From Helicobacter sp. (GTDB lineage: Bacteria; Campylobacterota; Campylobacteria; Campylobacterales; Helicobacteraceae): 48,610 nucleotides of DNA. The notes beneath the pieces are model-generated. The model searched no databases. It was not told where the DNA came from and worked only from the letters and a program-made list of their open reading frames with translations. The DNA lies in NCBI RefSeq assembly GCF_022511165.1, contig NZ_JAFLSB010000007.1:1-48610 (forward strand), read 5' to 3'. Made by a program: the position numbers and the translations under genes. Below, piece after piece: positions 17,594 through 26,834 of this stretch (positions are counted from its first letter, which is position 1; each line of letters begins with the position of its first letter).

Positions 17594-18341
17594 TTTTATC
17601 CTTTTGTTTTGAAAAGATGTGTGAGATTGTATCAAAAATATGCTTATCTTTACTTATGAGGGTGAAATTATCTGTGGAAATACAATGTAAATTTTTGCAG
17701 AGAAATAGCCCGGCTTTACTATCAAAATCGCGTATTTTTCCAGCAAAAAGCATAAAATTGACTTCATATGCCTTTGCCATAGAGAGTGCGCTTGCACCCA
17801 AAGAGCGAAATTTGAGCTGATTTTGGTATAAAAGAGTAGCAATTTTGGGATTATGATAGGCTTTTTCAAAGATGCCACATTTACTTATAGACGCAACTTG
17901 CAATGTTTGAAACGCCTCCTCTTTATGAAGCATATAGGATTGAATGCAAAAAGTAAGCACTTTTTCACCCACACGCGCTACACCCTCTTTAGTGCAAAAA
18001 TTAAAAATCACAGATTCTTTAACCACACCATTTGTATCACATAATGCCAAAGATGAGCCATAATAGGGGATATGGGAGAGAAAATTGTCGCTTCCATCAA
18101 GCGGGTCAAGCACAATATAATCACTTCCTTTGCCTTGCGCAAAGCCGCTTTCTTCGGAATTTACACTTGCCAAAGGAAGCAAATGCTCCATATATATGCG
18201 CTCACTGATAAGGTCTGCGCCAATGCTCACATCACCCCCTGCACCGACATTATGGAGAGCATAGAGTGAGCTATCTTTCTTTTGTAAAATGTTAATGATT
18301 TCTTGTGTAGCTAGAATCGCTTGATGTAAAAACGCGCTCAA
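17580..18341 (-). CDS. Inositol monophosphatase / CysQ-family phosphatase
   Basis: 253 residues. Metal-binding motifs of the family are in order: GGD (35-37), SEESG with Glu63-Glu64, and LDPLDGSDNF with Asp79, Asp82 and Asp85. A C-terminal RDFDSKAGLFL takes the place of the usual WDxAAG. Substrate could be 3'-phosphoadenosine 5'-phosphate (CysQ), inositol phosphate or fructose bisphosphate; the sequence does not decide. It is the first gene of the unit that runs through accD, rlmH and dksA to the membrane protein. Confidence 0.82.
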   Translation of the reverse strand: MSAFLHQAILATQEIINILQKKDSSLYALHNVGAGGDVSIGADLISERIYMEHLLPLASVNSEESGFAQGKGSDYIVLDPLDGSDNFLSHIPYYGSSLALCDTNGVVKESVIFNFCTKEGVARVGEKVLTFCIQSYMLHKEEAFQTLQVASISKCGIFEKAYHNPKIATLLYQNQLKFRSLGASALSMAKAYEVNFMLFAGKIRDFDSKAGLFLCKNLHCISTDNFTLISKDKHIFDTISHIFSKQKDKNGFW

Positions 18342-18455
18342 ACCTCTCCTTGGTAACTCAAAAATTAAGCTAGAATTATATGTTAAAATCTCTTAAGGAT
18401 TATCATATAGACACATCTTAGCATTTATAGCTAAAGAAAAATTTAAAGGTCGTTG

Positions 18456-19076
18456 ATGCAGGGCTATATTTTGTCTATGCAAAAAATGCGCAATGAGGAT
18501 ATGATTGTCAAAATTCTCACTCCAATGTATATCAAAACACTCTATCGTTTTTATGGTGCGCGCCATAGTATCATCAATATAGGGCGCAAGATTGATTTTG
18601 AAGAAGAGTCAAATCTCACCTTTCTCCCAAAACTTAAGCATATTTTGCATCTTGGATATAAATGGGAATCCGATACTCTGCGTTATTATGTATGGCAGCA
18701 TTTTATTAAGCTACTCCATAAGCATTTATTTGATGTGCATAAGATTGATGAATTTTATTTTACGCTTTTAGAAGAAGGCGCACAAAAGCTCTGTTTGCAG
18801 AATCCAAAGCGTGTGGTGCTTGAAATGTATGCAAAAATACTTCATTTTGAGGGGAGAGTGCCAAGCGGACAAGAGCATTTTTGCTTTGTATGTGAGGAGG
18901 CATTAGCAGAAAAGATAAGCCTTGCACGGGGGTTTTTATTTGCTCATCATTCTTGTATAGGTGGGAGTGAGTTTAATAGCAATGAGATTCTGCAGTTTTT
19001 GCATTCTCAAAGTAGCATTTTGCTTGATGATTGGCAAGTGGGCGAATTGTGGGGAATTATAGGATTAGGTCTATAA
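18456..19076 (+). CDS. recO: DNA repair and recombination protein RecO
   Basis: 206 residues from ATG 18456; the TTG at 18453 is less likely. RecO loads RecA onto SSB-covered DNA with RecR. It starts with the RecO OB-fold pattern MQGYILSMQKMRNEDMIVKILTP, followed by a helical domain. A CFVCEEAL pair plus a later HHSC is a likely zinc site. It is shorter than E. coli RecO, as I recall for the Helicobacter version. It is divergent from the phosphatase gene across 114 bp that must hold both promoters. Confidence 0.8.
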   Translation: MQGYILSMQKMRNEDMIVKILTPMYIKTLYRFYGARHSIINIGRKIDFEEESNLTFLPKLKHILHLGYKWESDTLRYYVWQHFIKLLHKHLFDVHKIDEFYFTLLEEGAQKLCLQNPKRVVLEMYAKILHFEGRVPSGQEHFCFVCEEALAEKISLARGFLFAHHSCIGGSEFNSNEILQFLHSQSSILLDDWQVGELWGIIGLGL

Positions 19077-19120
19077 ACTTCTTTAAGTTAAACTTAATTA
19101 AGAAATATTAAAGTTCCAAT

Positions 19121-19160
19121 GTTATAGAATCTCCATTGCGTTTAACGCGGATTCTATAAC
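19121..19160 (+). promoter_or_regulatory. Large hairpin in the gdhA leader
   Basis: A perfect 11-bp stem, GTTATAGAATC (19121-19131) with GATTCTATAAC (19150-19160), encloses an 18-base loop that contains a further small GCGT/ACGC stem (19138-19148). It ends three bases before the AAGGAG site of gdhA (19163-19168). It is too close to the start codon to be a normal terminator for recO unless it doubles as one. It could be an attenuator, an mRNA stabiliser or a translation control element. Confidence 0.65.
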
Positions 19161-19173
19161 ACAAGGAGATACT

Positions 19174-20526
19174 ATGTCATACGCATCTAATGTTCTTAAA
19201 AGACTCAAGGAACAATATCCTTCACAAGTTTTGTTTCATCAAGCAGTAGAAGAAGTTTTCGATTCTTTAGAGCCTGCGCTCCAAAAAGATAAGAAATATG
19301 AAAAATATGCCATACTTGAACGTATGACTATGCCGGATAGAGAAATTCACTTCCGTGTAAGCTGGGTTGATGATAAAGGAAAGATTCAGACAAATCGAGC
19401 GTATCGTATTGAGTTTAATTCTGCGATTGGACCATATAAGGGTGGTTTGCGTTTTCACCCAAGTGTAAATGAGGGTGTGATTAAGTTTTTGGGATTTGAG
19501 CAGATTCTCAAAAATTCCCTTACCACTCTTGCTATGGGTGGCGGTAAGGGCGGAAGCGACTTTGACCCAAAAGGAAAAAGCGAGGGAGAAATTATGCGAT
19601 TTTGCCAAGCTTTTATGAATGAGCTTTATCGCCATATTGGCGCAACTACCGATGTCCCAGCAGGAGATATTGGTGTTGGTGGAAGAGAAATTGGCTATCT
19701 TTTTGGACAATATCGCAAATTAACAAATTGTTTTGAGGGCGTTTTCACAGGTAAGGCACTTCCTTGGGGCGGTAGCCTTGTGCGCACAGAAGCAACAGGC
19801 TATGGTTGCGTATATTTTGCTCAAGAGATGCTTAAGTCTCGAGGTGAAAGCCTAGAGGGTAAAATTTGTAGCGTTTCTGGTGCGGGCAATGTGGCAATTT
19901 ATACGATTGAAAAACTCCAACAACTTGGCGCAATTCCTGTTACTGCAAGCGATTCTCAAGGGACAATTTATGATAAAGAAGGCATTGATTTAGCTTTACT
20001 TAAAGAAATTAAAGAAGTGAAGCGAGGAAGTCTTGCAGAATACGCAAAGGCGCGTCCAAAAGCAAAATATACAAAGGTAAGCGAATATCCTAAAGATTCT
20101 CACCCTGTGTGGCATATCCCTTGTTTTGCAGCATTCCCAAGCGCGACACAAAATGAGCTTACAGGCACTGATGCAAAAGCACTCCTTAAAAATGGTTGCA
20201 AATGCGTGAGTGAAGGTGCAAATATGCCTTCAACTATTGATGCCGTGCATCAGTTTATCAAAGCGAAAATCTGCTATGGACCAGGTAAGGCTGCAAATGC
20301 AGGTGGCGTGGCAGTGAGTGGGCTTGAAATGGCGCAAAATGCAAGTATGAATCCTTGGACTTTTGAAGTTGTGGATAAACGTTTGCATACTATTATGGAA
20401 GATATTTATACCAATGTCAGCGAAACTGCAAAAGAATTTGGCGATCCTACAAACTTCGTGCTTGGTGCGAATATTGCAGGATTTAGAAAAGTAGCAGGAG
20501 CGATGATTGATCAAGGTGTAATCTAA
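19174..20526 (+). CDS. gdhA: NADP-specific glutamate dehydrogenase
   Basis: 450 residues, the length of hexameric NADP enzymes. It makes glutamate from 2-oxoglutarate and ammonia. Seen are the substrate-binding PYKGGLRFHPSVN, the catalytic GGGKGGSDFDPKGKS, PAGDIGVGGREIGYLFGQY and the nucleotide-binding SGAGNVAIYTIEKL. A strong AAGGAG lies upstream. It is flanked by a leader hairpin before and a terminator after, so it is monocistronic. Confidence 0.97.
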   Translation: MSYASNVLKRLKEQYPSQVLFHQAVEEVFDSLEPALQKDKKYEKYAILERMTMPDREIHFRVSWVDDKGKIQTNRAYRIEFNSAIGPYKGGLRFHPSVNEGVIKFLGFEQILKNSLTTLAMGGGKGGSDFDPKGKSEGEIMRFCQAFMNELYRHIGATTDVPAGDIGVGGREIGYLFGQYRKLTNCFEGVFTGKALPWGGSLVRTEATGYGCVYFAQEMLKSRGESLEGKICSVSGAGNVAIYTIEKLQQLGAIPVTASDSQGTIYDKEGIDLALLKEIKEVKRGSLAEYAKARPKAKYTKVSEYPKDSHPVWHIPCFAAFPSATQNELTGTDAKALLKNGCKCVSEGANMPSTIDAVHQFIKAKICYGPGKAANAGGVAVSGLEMAQNASMNPWTFEVVDKRLHTIMEDIYTNVSETAKEFGDPTNFVLGANIAGFRKVAGAMIDQGVI

Positions 20527-20545
20527 ACTCCCATAGCTTATATTT

Positions 20546-20576
20546 ATGTAGAGAATCTTTTGGAGATTCTCTACAT
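20546..20576. terminator. Terminator between convergent gdhA and mutY
   Basis: A perfect 13-bp stem, ATGTAGAGAATCT with AGATTCTCTACAT, and a five-base loop TTTGG, followed by TTTT. It lies 20 bp after the gdhA stop and 13 bp before the mutY stop, so it can serve both strands. The inner part of the stem is an inverted pair of the heptamer AGAATCT/AGATTCT. Confidence 0.85.
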
Positions 20577-20588
20577 TTTACCCCTTGC

Positions 20589-21641
20589 CTAATCTTTTTC
20601 TTTAATTTTTTCTATCTCAATTCCCGCGACTTTTAGAGCTTTTTTGCATAATGATGAGAGAGGTTTAGAGCGTATATCCTGATGTGAGAGAAATATTATT
20701 TCTTGCTTTAGGTTTTGAAGAGATTCAAAGCTTATGTGATAAATATGTGCTGTAATGGCGTATTTTGTATAATGATGTGTGCATTCACCGCATTTTGTGC
20801 AATGTATTATTTCTGCTTGTGAGAGTGAGGGGAGATTATAAAGTCCTTGATAGAGTCCTTTTGTCCCATATACAAAAGCAATACAATCTTTATATACACA
20901 GAATCCAAGATGCAAATGCAGGGGTTCAAGTGTGGATTTTTGAGGCAGGGGATAGAGATGTGGATTCTTATAGCCACTGCATAGATTTTGAATAGGGCAA
21001 ATGAGGCAAGATGGAGATTTTGGAGTGCAAAGAAGTGCGCCAATATCAAGTAAAGCCTGATTATAATCAAAGCTTTGGCTTTTTTCCAAAAGTATTTTGG
21101 CTAAGGATTCTAAAAGCGATGTTTTTGGTTTTTGAAGCGCGAAGATTCGACATAAAAGCCGCCTGATATTGCCATCTACAAAACTCACACTTTGCTTAAA
21201 GCCAAAGCATAAAATCGCCCCTGCGCTATATGCACCAATGCCGGGCAGAGCAAGGAGCTGTTTGTGGGTGTGTGGCAAGAAGCTATGATATGAGGTGGCA
21301 CATATTTGGGCAGTTTTAAGCATATTTCGCGCACGAGTATAATAGCCTAGCCCCTCCCAAAGTTTAAGCACCTGCTCTTGCGAGGCACAAGAGAGGCTAT
21401 GAAGTGTAGGAAAAGATGCCAAAAATGGCTCATAGTAAAGTTCTAGCACTCTTTTTACTTGCGTTTGTTGAAGCATTATCTCGCTGACATATACACCATA
21501 GGGTGCATTTTCTCCGCTAAGATTGCGCCAAGGCAAGGTTTTTCTACCATAAATGCTATACCAGTCTAGAATCTGCGAGCGCCATAGGGGTGCAATGAGG
21601 GTAGCTTTATGTTGAGGTTGCTCTAAATGTGAATCTTTCAT
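20589..21641 (-). CDS. mutY: A/G-specific adenine DNA glycosylase
   Basis: 350 residues. MutY removes adenine paired with 8-oxoguanine. The catalytic Glu54 is in SEIMLQQTQ, the helix-hairpin-helix is ALPGIGAYSAGAI (131-143), and Asp156 is in FVDGNIRR. The [4Fe-4S] motif fits C-X6-C-X2-C-X5-C exactly (Cys205, 212, 215, 221). The C-terminal 8-oxoG-recognition (NUDIX-like) part is present but short and Cys-rich. Confidence 0.96.
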   Translation of the reverse strand: MKDSHLEQPQHKATLIAPLWRSQILDWYSIYGRKTLPWRNLSGENAPYGVYVSEIMLQQTQVKRVLELYYEPFLASFPTLHSLSCASQEQVLKLWEGLGYYTRARNMLKTAQICATSYHSFLPHTHKQLLALPGIGAYSAGAILCFGFKQSVSFVDGNIRRLLCRIFALQKPKTSLLESLAKILLEKSQSFDYNQALLDIGALLCTPKSPSCLICPIQNLCSGYKNPHLYPLPQKSTLEPLHLHLGFCVYKDCIAFVYGTKGLYQGLYNLPSLSQAEIIHCTKCGECTHHYTKYAITAHIYHISFESLQNLKQEIIFLSHQDIRSKPLSSLCKKALKVAGIEIEKIKEKD

Positions 21642-21787
21642 AGATGTGAGTGTAGCATAAAATCAAAATGAGTAAAAATGGTAAAAAATAAATTATTATT
21701 TTACTTTTAGGCAAAATTAAAGCGGTTTTATCTGAAAAAAACGATAAAATAACCACACTTTTTTTACATTGCTCAAGAGGATTTAGA

Positions 21788-22993
21788 ATGAAACCCAAGA
21801 TTTTGATTGTTGGCGGCGGATATGGTGGCTTGCGCGCGGCTATGACGCTTCAAGAGGGGCTTAATGTTGATGCAGATGTTACGCTTATTAGCAAACACGA
21901 CTATCACTATCAAACAACGCTTTTACATAAGGTTGCTATTGGCACATTGAGTGCGCGCAAATCGCGGGTATATTTCCGCAAGATTTTAGATTTAAACAAA
22001 GTGCATTTTATTAAAGACAAGATTCTTTCTTTTGAGCCAGAAAAAAAGCGAGTAATTGGTAATGGTGGGGCATATGAGTATGATTATCTTGTCATTGCTC
22101 TTGGGTTTAAGCCTGATGATTTTGGTATCAAAGGCGTGGATAAATATGCTCATAAGCTCTCTTCGCTTAATGCCGCGCTCAAACTTGATAAAGAGATTGA
22201 GTATAAATTTAAAGAGTATTGCCATACAAAAAATGCGAATGATTTAAGCATTATCGTATGTGGCACAGGTTTTACGGGTATTGAGTTTTCTGCCGAGCTT
22301 GGCTCAAGGATTAGTGAGCTTTGTCTCATTGGTGGGATTCCACGCGATGTGCCTAAGATTACTTGCATAGGGCGAAGTGAAAGAATTCTGCCGATGTTTA
22401 ATCAAAAAGCGAGTGCATTAGCCCAAAAAAAGCTTGAAGCCTTTGGTGTGGAGGTCATTTGCGGTGGTGAGGTGCAAGAATGCCTAGAAGATGGCGTGAT
22501 TATTAAACATAAGGGTGAGATAAAGCATATTAAGGGCAATACAATCCTATGGAGTGCGGGTGTAAAAGGTAATGATAGCGTTGAAAATTCTTGTTTAAAA
22601 AATAAAAAAGGGCGCATTGAGGTTGATGCGTTTTTACGATGTCCGCAATATGAAAATATCTATGTGGTGGGTGATTGTGCGCTTGCTACTTCGCGTAATG
22701 CTATTCACGCTCCTACGGCGCAATTAGCCGCACAAATGGGAGATTATGTAGGCAAAAGTCTTATTAAGATTTTAAATCATAAAGAACAAAAAGAAATATT
22801 TGCATTCAAACATCGTGGCACAGTGTGTTCTATTGGGCATACTGATGGAGTAGGCATTGTGTATAAAAAGAATATCAGTGGTGAGATTGCTGCCTTTTTG
22901 AAAAATTTTATTGAAAATAAGTGGCTTTTTGGTATTGGTGGCATTAAACTTGTCTTTAGAAAAGGGCAGTTCCGCTATCGCACAAGCAATTAG
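21788..22993 (+). CDS. Type II NADH dehydrogenase-like flavoprotein
   Basis: 401 residues from ATG 21788 after AGAGGAT. Two dinucleotide-binding motifs are visible: ILIVGGGYGGLRAAM at the N-terminus for FAD and IIVCGTGFTGIEFSAELG in the middle for NAD(P)H. A third motif, YENIYVVGDCALA, completes the pyridine nucleotide-disulfide reductase fold without a redox-active CxxC. Closest in pattern to NDH-2, which passes electrons from NADH to quinone at the inner face of the membrane. The C-terminal membrane-anchoring segment is weak, so a soluble or peripheral enzyme is possible. Confidence 0.82.
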   Translation: MKPKILIVGGGYGGLRAAMTLQEGLNVDADVTLISKHDYHYQTTLLHKVAIGTLSARKSRVYFRKILDLNKVHFIKDKILSFEPEKKRVIGNGGAYEYDYLVIALGFKPDDFGIKGVDKYAHKLSSLNAALKLDKEIEYKFKEYCHTKNANDLSIIVCGTGFTGIEFSAELGSRISELCLIGGIPRDVPKITCIGRSERILPMFNQKASALAQKKLEAFGVEVICGGEVQECLEDGVIIKHKGEIKHIKGNTILWSAGVKGNDSVENSCLKNKKGRIEVDAFLRCPQYENIYVVGDCALATSRNAIHAPTAQLAAQMGDYVGKSLIKILNHKEQKEIFAFKHRGTVCSIGHTDGVGIVYKKNISGEIAAFLKNFIENKWLFGIGGIKLVFRKGQFRYRTSN

Positions 22994-23018
22994 CCCTTAA
23001 ATTGAGCTAAGATAAATC

Positions 23019-23032
23019 AAAAAAAAAAAAAA
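23019..23032 (+). repeat. A14 homopolymer in the purM promoter
   Basis: Fourteen consecutive A residues, 14 bases upstream of the -10 box TATAAT (23047-23052). The tract occupies the -35 region, so slipped-strand changes in length would alter the promoter. Confidence 0.9.
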
Positions 23033-23046
23033 CGAAAAAATTAGGT

Positions 23047-23052
23047 TATAAT
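23047..23052 (+). promoter_or_regulatory. Probable purM promoter -10 box
   Basis: A perfect TATAAT, about 40 bases upstream of the purM ATG, in a strongly A-rich context (A14 at 23019-23032, then A6). This fits the Helicobacter pattern of a conserved -10 with an A/T-rich upstream region rather than a defined -35. Confidence 0.65.
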
Positions 23053-23092
23053 TGCGCAGTTTTGTCTAATGGTTACAATGAGGGAAATTGCG

Positions 23093-24100
23093 ATGATAAG
23101 CTATAAGGATTCAGGTGTAGATATAGATGAGGGGAATGCACTTGTAGAGGGCTTAAAACCACTTGTAAAATCGACTTTTAATGCCAATGTGATTGGTGGG
23201 ATAGGCTCTTTTGCTGGAGCGTATGCCCTGCCAAGTGGCTATAATAATCCTGTAATCCTAGGTGCGACTGATGGAGTTGGCACGAAATTGCGCCTTGCCA
23301 TTGATGCGCATAGATTTGATAGTATTGGTATTGATTTAGTGGCAATGTGCGTAAATGATTTGATTTGTAATTTTGCTACACCATTATTTTTTCTTGATTA
23401 TTATGCCACAGGAAAGCTTGATAAAAATGTTGCCCTAGCAGTCATACGCAGTATCGTGGAGGGCTGTAAAATCGCTCAATGCGCCCTTATTGGAGGGGAG
23501 AGTGCGGAAATGCCCGGTATGTATGCAAAAGATGATTTTGACTTGGCAGGCTTTGCGGTGGGGATTGCAGAGAGAGAAGATGTAGAAAAAGAGGCTGTGA
23601 AAGCAGGTGATGTGCTTATTGCTTTGCCAAGTAGCGGATTGCATAGCAATGGCTATTCTTTGGCAAGAAAGGTGCTTTTTGAACATCTTAAGATGCCTTT
23701 GGAGCAGGAATTTGAAGGGCAGAGTTTGATTGAGGTTTTACTTGCCCCTACTTGTATTTATGTGCCGCTTTTTAAACAAATATATCACTCGCCCTTGCGC
23801 CCATATTTGCACGGCTTAGCCCATATCACAGGCGGAGGTATTGTGGAGAATCTCCCTCGTATATTCCCTGCAGCTCTTGGAGCAAGGATTGAAGAAAAAG
23901 CTTTGCAAAATCCCCCTATTTTTGGATTGCTTAGTCAATATGTGCAAAAAAATGAAATGTATCGCACATTCAATATGGGAGTTGGTATGATTTTTGCTGT
24001 GGATAAGCAAAAAGCTGATGAGATTCTCCATATTTCTAGGGATTTTAATGGATATATCATTGGTGAAGTGAGCAAACAAAGTGGAGTCCGCTTTGTTTAG
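23093..24100 (+). CDS. purM: Phosphoribosylformylglycinamidine cyclo-ligase
   Basis: 335 residues from ATG 23093. The frame opens at 23069, but 23093 has AGGGA upstream and gives the typical start MISYKDSGVDIDEGN. PurM closes the imidazole ring of AIR in purine synthesis. Signatures are GATDGVGTKLRLA, GGESAEMPGMY and SSGLHSNGYSLAR. It is followed after 23 bp by the SH3-domain gene. Confidence 0.96.
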   Translation: MISYKDSGVDIDEGNALVEGLKPLVKSTFNANVIGGIGSFAGAYALPSGYNNPVILGATDGVGTKLRLAIDAHRFDSIGIDLVAMCVNDLICNFATPLFFLDYYATGKLDKNVALAVIRSIVEGCKIAQCALIGGESAEMPGMYAKDDFDLAGFAVGIAEREDVEKEAVKAGDVLIALPSSGLHSNGYSLARKVLFEHLKMPLEQEFEGQSLIEVLLAPTCIYVPLFKQIYHSPLRPYLHGLAHITGGGIVENLPRIFPAALGARIEEKALQNPPIFGLLSQYVQKNEMYRTFNMGVGMIFAVDKQKADEILHISRDFNGYIIGEVSKQSGVRFV

Positions 24101-24123
24101 ATACATAAAGGTTGAATTGTTAG

Positions 24124-24942
24124 ATGAGCATACGAACTTTTTTTAGGATTTATTCTTTACCCTTTCTCATTATATTAGGCGGACTTGCCATATATGGTGT
24201 TGCCGTTATAGTGATGGATAAAGAGAATCTTATAATTTCCCATAGCAGTGAGCATTATTCACAACAAATCCCAAATGAACCTTTTATCGAAGATACACAA
24301 GTACTTACTAATACTGCAGCCAATGAGGGAACAGAGCAGCTTGGCACAGATATTGTAACGACACCAACAGAGATAGAAGTCTCTACATTATTAGAAACAA
24401 ATGAGCCACAAATAGATTTAGATTCAATACAGACTGCCCAAAATGAACCAACTCAAACACAAATACAATCAACAGAAACAGATACAACATCTCAAGAGCC
24501 GATTCAGCAAGCGGCTCAAACCCAACAAGTATACTATATGGTGAGGCATCTTGCTGAAAAAAATACTGCAAATATTCGCAAAGCCCCATCTTTAAACGCT
24601 GCAGTGATTGTTGGGGCAGTAGAGGGAGAAATCTTAGAAGTATTAGAAAGAGGAGAGGAATGGGCTAAGGTAAGAAATCGTTATGGCACAGAGGGTTATA
24701 TCGCTTCGCGTATTATTGACAAAGTAGAATCCCAAGCCCAAGAGGGCGAAGCATATATTGTATCAGCAGATAATCTCAATGTGCGTATCGCACCGAGCAA
24801 GAATGCAAAAGTGATTGCTCATCTTAAATACAATGAGCGCGTTTCTGTGCTTGAGATACAAGGTGAGTGGGCAAAAATTATGTATTTTAGGGGGAAATAT
24901 GCTTATATTTCTGCACAATTTATTACAAAAGCTTCGCATTAA
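24124..24942 (+). CDS. Membrane-anchored protein with two bacterial SH3 domains
   Basis: 272 residues. One membrane helix (about residues 11-31) is followed by a Thr/Gln/Glu-rich linker of about 100 residues, which probably spans the periplasm. Two SH3_3 domains follow (about 137-200 and 208-270), each with the pattern NIRKAPSLNA or NVRIAPSKNA and a closing GYIASR or AYISAQ. Such domains usually bind peptidoglycan or peptides. The stop overlaps the aroE start by one base (TAATG). I recall the same pairing in H. pylori. No catalytic domain is seen. Confidence 0.8.
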   Translation: MSIRTFFRIYSLPFLIILGGLAIYGVAVIVMDKENLIISHSSEHYSQQIPNEPFIEDTQVLTNTAANEGTEQLGTDIVTTPTEIEVSTLLETNEPQIDLDSIQTAQNEPTQTQIQSTETDTTSQEPIQQAAQTQQVYYMVRHLAEKNTANIRKAPSLNAAVIVGAVEGEILEVLERGEEWAKVRNRYGTEGYIASRIIDKVESQAQEGEAYIVSADNLNVRIAPSKNAKVIAHLKYNERVSVLEIQGEWAKIMYFRGKYAYISAQFITKASH

Positions 24943-25742
24943 TGCTTACATTCTTCGCAGTGTATGGGAATCCTATTGCGCATTCAAAATCCCCGCTTTT
25001 ACATAACTACGCCTACGCAAAGCTTGGGGTGAATGCCTATTATGGGCGCATTTTGCTTGAAAATGGTGAGCAGCTTAGACAAAGTTTCATATCACATCAT
25101 CTAAGCGGTGCAAATATTACGATTCCTTTTAAAGAATATGCGTATCATTTATGTGATGAGGTGCAAGGGATTGCTAAAGAGCTTGGTGCGTGTAATACTT
25201 GGGTGCGCTCACAAAGTGGCATTATCGGCTATAATACAGACGCGCAGGGATTCTATGAATGTATTAAAACTTATCCTATCAAATCTGCGCTTATTCTTGG
25301 AGCGGGTGGCTCGGCTAAGGCAGTGGCGATGATTTTAAAACATCATCATATTGCTACAACGCTTATTAATCGCTCTGCCCCTAAATTGACCTTTTTTGCG
25401 GATAAGGGTTTTGAATGTTATGTAAGTGATGAGTTTAAGCCACAGCAGCCCTATGATATAATTATTAATACCACAAGTGCTGGGCTTAATGATGCACATT
25501 TGCCTCTCTCAAAACCACAGCTTGAAACACTTTTTGCTAATGCTTCTTATGCATTTGATCTTATTTACGGCAAACAAACACCCTTTCTTGCCCTTGCCAA
25601 AGCACATCAGCTTATTTGTAATGACGGGGGAGCTATGCTTATTTATCAAGCCGCCCTTGCTTTTAAACTTTTTTGTGCTAAAGAATGTGAGGGCATAGAA
25701 TCTGCGCAGATTGCGGATATAATGCGTGAGATTTTTCTTTAA
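24942..25742 (+). CDS. aroE: Shikimate dehydrogenase
   Basis: 266 residues. It reduces 3-dehydroshikimate with NADPH in aromatic amino acid synthesis. The substrate site GNPIAHSKSPLLHN, the catalytic Lys in NITIPFKEYAY, NTDAQGF and the nucleotide loop GAGGSAKAVA are all present. Translation is probably coupled to the upstream SH3 gene through TAATG. Confidence 0.95.
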   Translation: MLTFFAVYGNPIAHSKSPLLHNYAYAKLGVNAYYGRILLENGEQLRQSFISHHLSGANITIPFKEYAYHLCDEVQGIAKELGACNTWVRSQSGIIGYNTDAQGFYECIKTYPIKSALILGAGGSAKAVAMILKHHHIATTLINRSAPKLTFFADKGFECYVSDEFKPQQPYDIIINTTSAGLNDAHLPLSKPQLETLFANASYAFDLIYGKQTPFLALAKAHQLICNDGGAMLIYQAALAFKLFCAKECEGIESAQIADIMREIFL

Positions 25743-25831
25743 GCCTAGAATCTAAGCATCAAAAATATACAAAATGAGTTAAGGCAGATGTGCTATAATA
25801 ATTTTAAGGCAAAGAGAAAAAAGGAGAAAGA

Positions 25832-26110
25832 ATGCGTATCGATGATGCCCTTTTAAGCAAACTTGAGCGACTTTCTATGATTCATATTGATGAAAATAAA
25901 CGCGCCAAAACCCAAGAGCATTTGAGCGAGATTGTGGGATTTGTGGAAAATATCTCAAGCATAGAAGTACCACAAAATTGCTTTGAGGAGGATTTAAAAA
26001 CGCCCTTAAGAGAGGATATACCAAAAGATGCACAAATTGCTCAAGATGTGCTTTCTCACGCTCCTTTAGCGCAAGATCATTTTTTCATCGTGCCTAAAAT
26101 TATCGAATGA
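25832..26110 (+). CDS. gatC: Aspartyl/glutamyl-tRNA amidotransferase subunit C
   Basis: 92 residues, with AAAAGGAG upstream. The pattern LSKLERLSMIHIDENK, then LSEIVGFVENISSIEV, then the conserved LREDIP and the FFIVPKIIE end is that of GatC. It holds GatA and GatB together in the complex that amidates Glu-tRNA(Gln) and Asp-tRNA(Asn). gatA and gatB are not in the window. It overlaps ung by four bases (ATGA). Confidence 0.92.
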   Translation: MRIDDALLSKLERLSMIHIDENKRAKTQEHLSEIVGFVENISSIEVPQNCFEEDLKTPLREDIPKDAQIAQDVLSHAPLAQDHFFIVPKIIE

Positions 26111-26814
26111 CAATCACCCTTGATAAAATCAAAATCCCCGATGATTGGAAAGAGCTTCTTAAAGATGAGTTTTTAAGCCCTTATTTTGCAGAGATTAAAT
26201 CACATTACATAAGGGCGTTGCAAAATGGCGAAAACATTTACCCCAAGCCAAAAGATCTTTTTGCTGCTTTTACTCTTACTCCATTAGATACTCTTAAAGT
26301 CATCATACTTGGGCAAGATCCTTATCACGGCAGTGCTATAATCAATAATGAGCTTATCCCACAGGCTATGGGTTTAAGCTTTAGTGTGCCTCGTGGTATG
26401 TGCCCTCCACCTTCACTCCAAAATATTTATAAAGAACTCGCTCTTAGTCTTCATATCACACCTCCTACGCACGGGGATTTGAGTGGTTGGGCGAGACAGG
26501 GGGTATTATTGCTCAATGCGATTTTGAGCGTGAGGGCTAATGCCCCTGCTTCGCATAAACATTTTGGTTGGGAAAGATTTAGCGATGGTGTAATTAGGGC
26601 ATTATCTACACATAAAGAACATCTTGTTTTTATGCTATGGGGCAATTATGCAAAGAAAAAAGCAATTTTTATTGATAGCACAAAGCACAAGATTATTACT
26701 GCGCCTCACCCTAGCCCTCTTGCGCGTGGCTTTGTAGGAAGCAATGTATTTGTAGAGGCAAATGCCTATCTTGTAGCACACGACAAAAAGCCTATCGCGT
26801 GGGAGCAGCTCTAG
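26107..26814 (+). CDS. ung: Uracil-DNA glycosylase
   Basis: 235 residues. It removes uracil from DNA. The water-activating loop VIILGQDPYHG with its Asp, LLLNAILSVRANAPASHK, and the minor-groove loop HPSPLARGF with the catalytic His are visible. The ATG overlaps the gatC stop, so the two form a small operon. Confidence 0.96.
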   Translation: MTITLDKIKIPDDWKELLKDEFLSPYFAEIKSHYIRALQNGENIYPKPKDLFAAFTLTPLDTLKVIILGQDPYHGSAIINNELIPQAMGLSFSVPRGMCPPPSLQNIYKELALSLHITPPTHGDLSGWARQGVLLLNAILSVRANAPASHKHFGWERFSDGVIRALSTHKEHLVFMLWGNYAKKKAIFIDSTKHKIITAPHPSPLARGFVGSNVFVEANAYLVAHDKKPIAWEQL

Positions 26815-26834
26815 TTTATCTATGATGTGAATTC

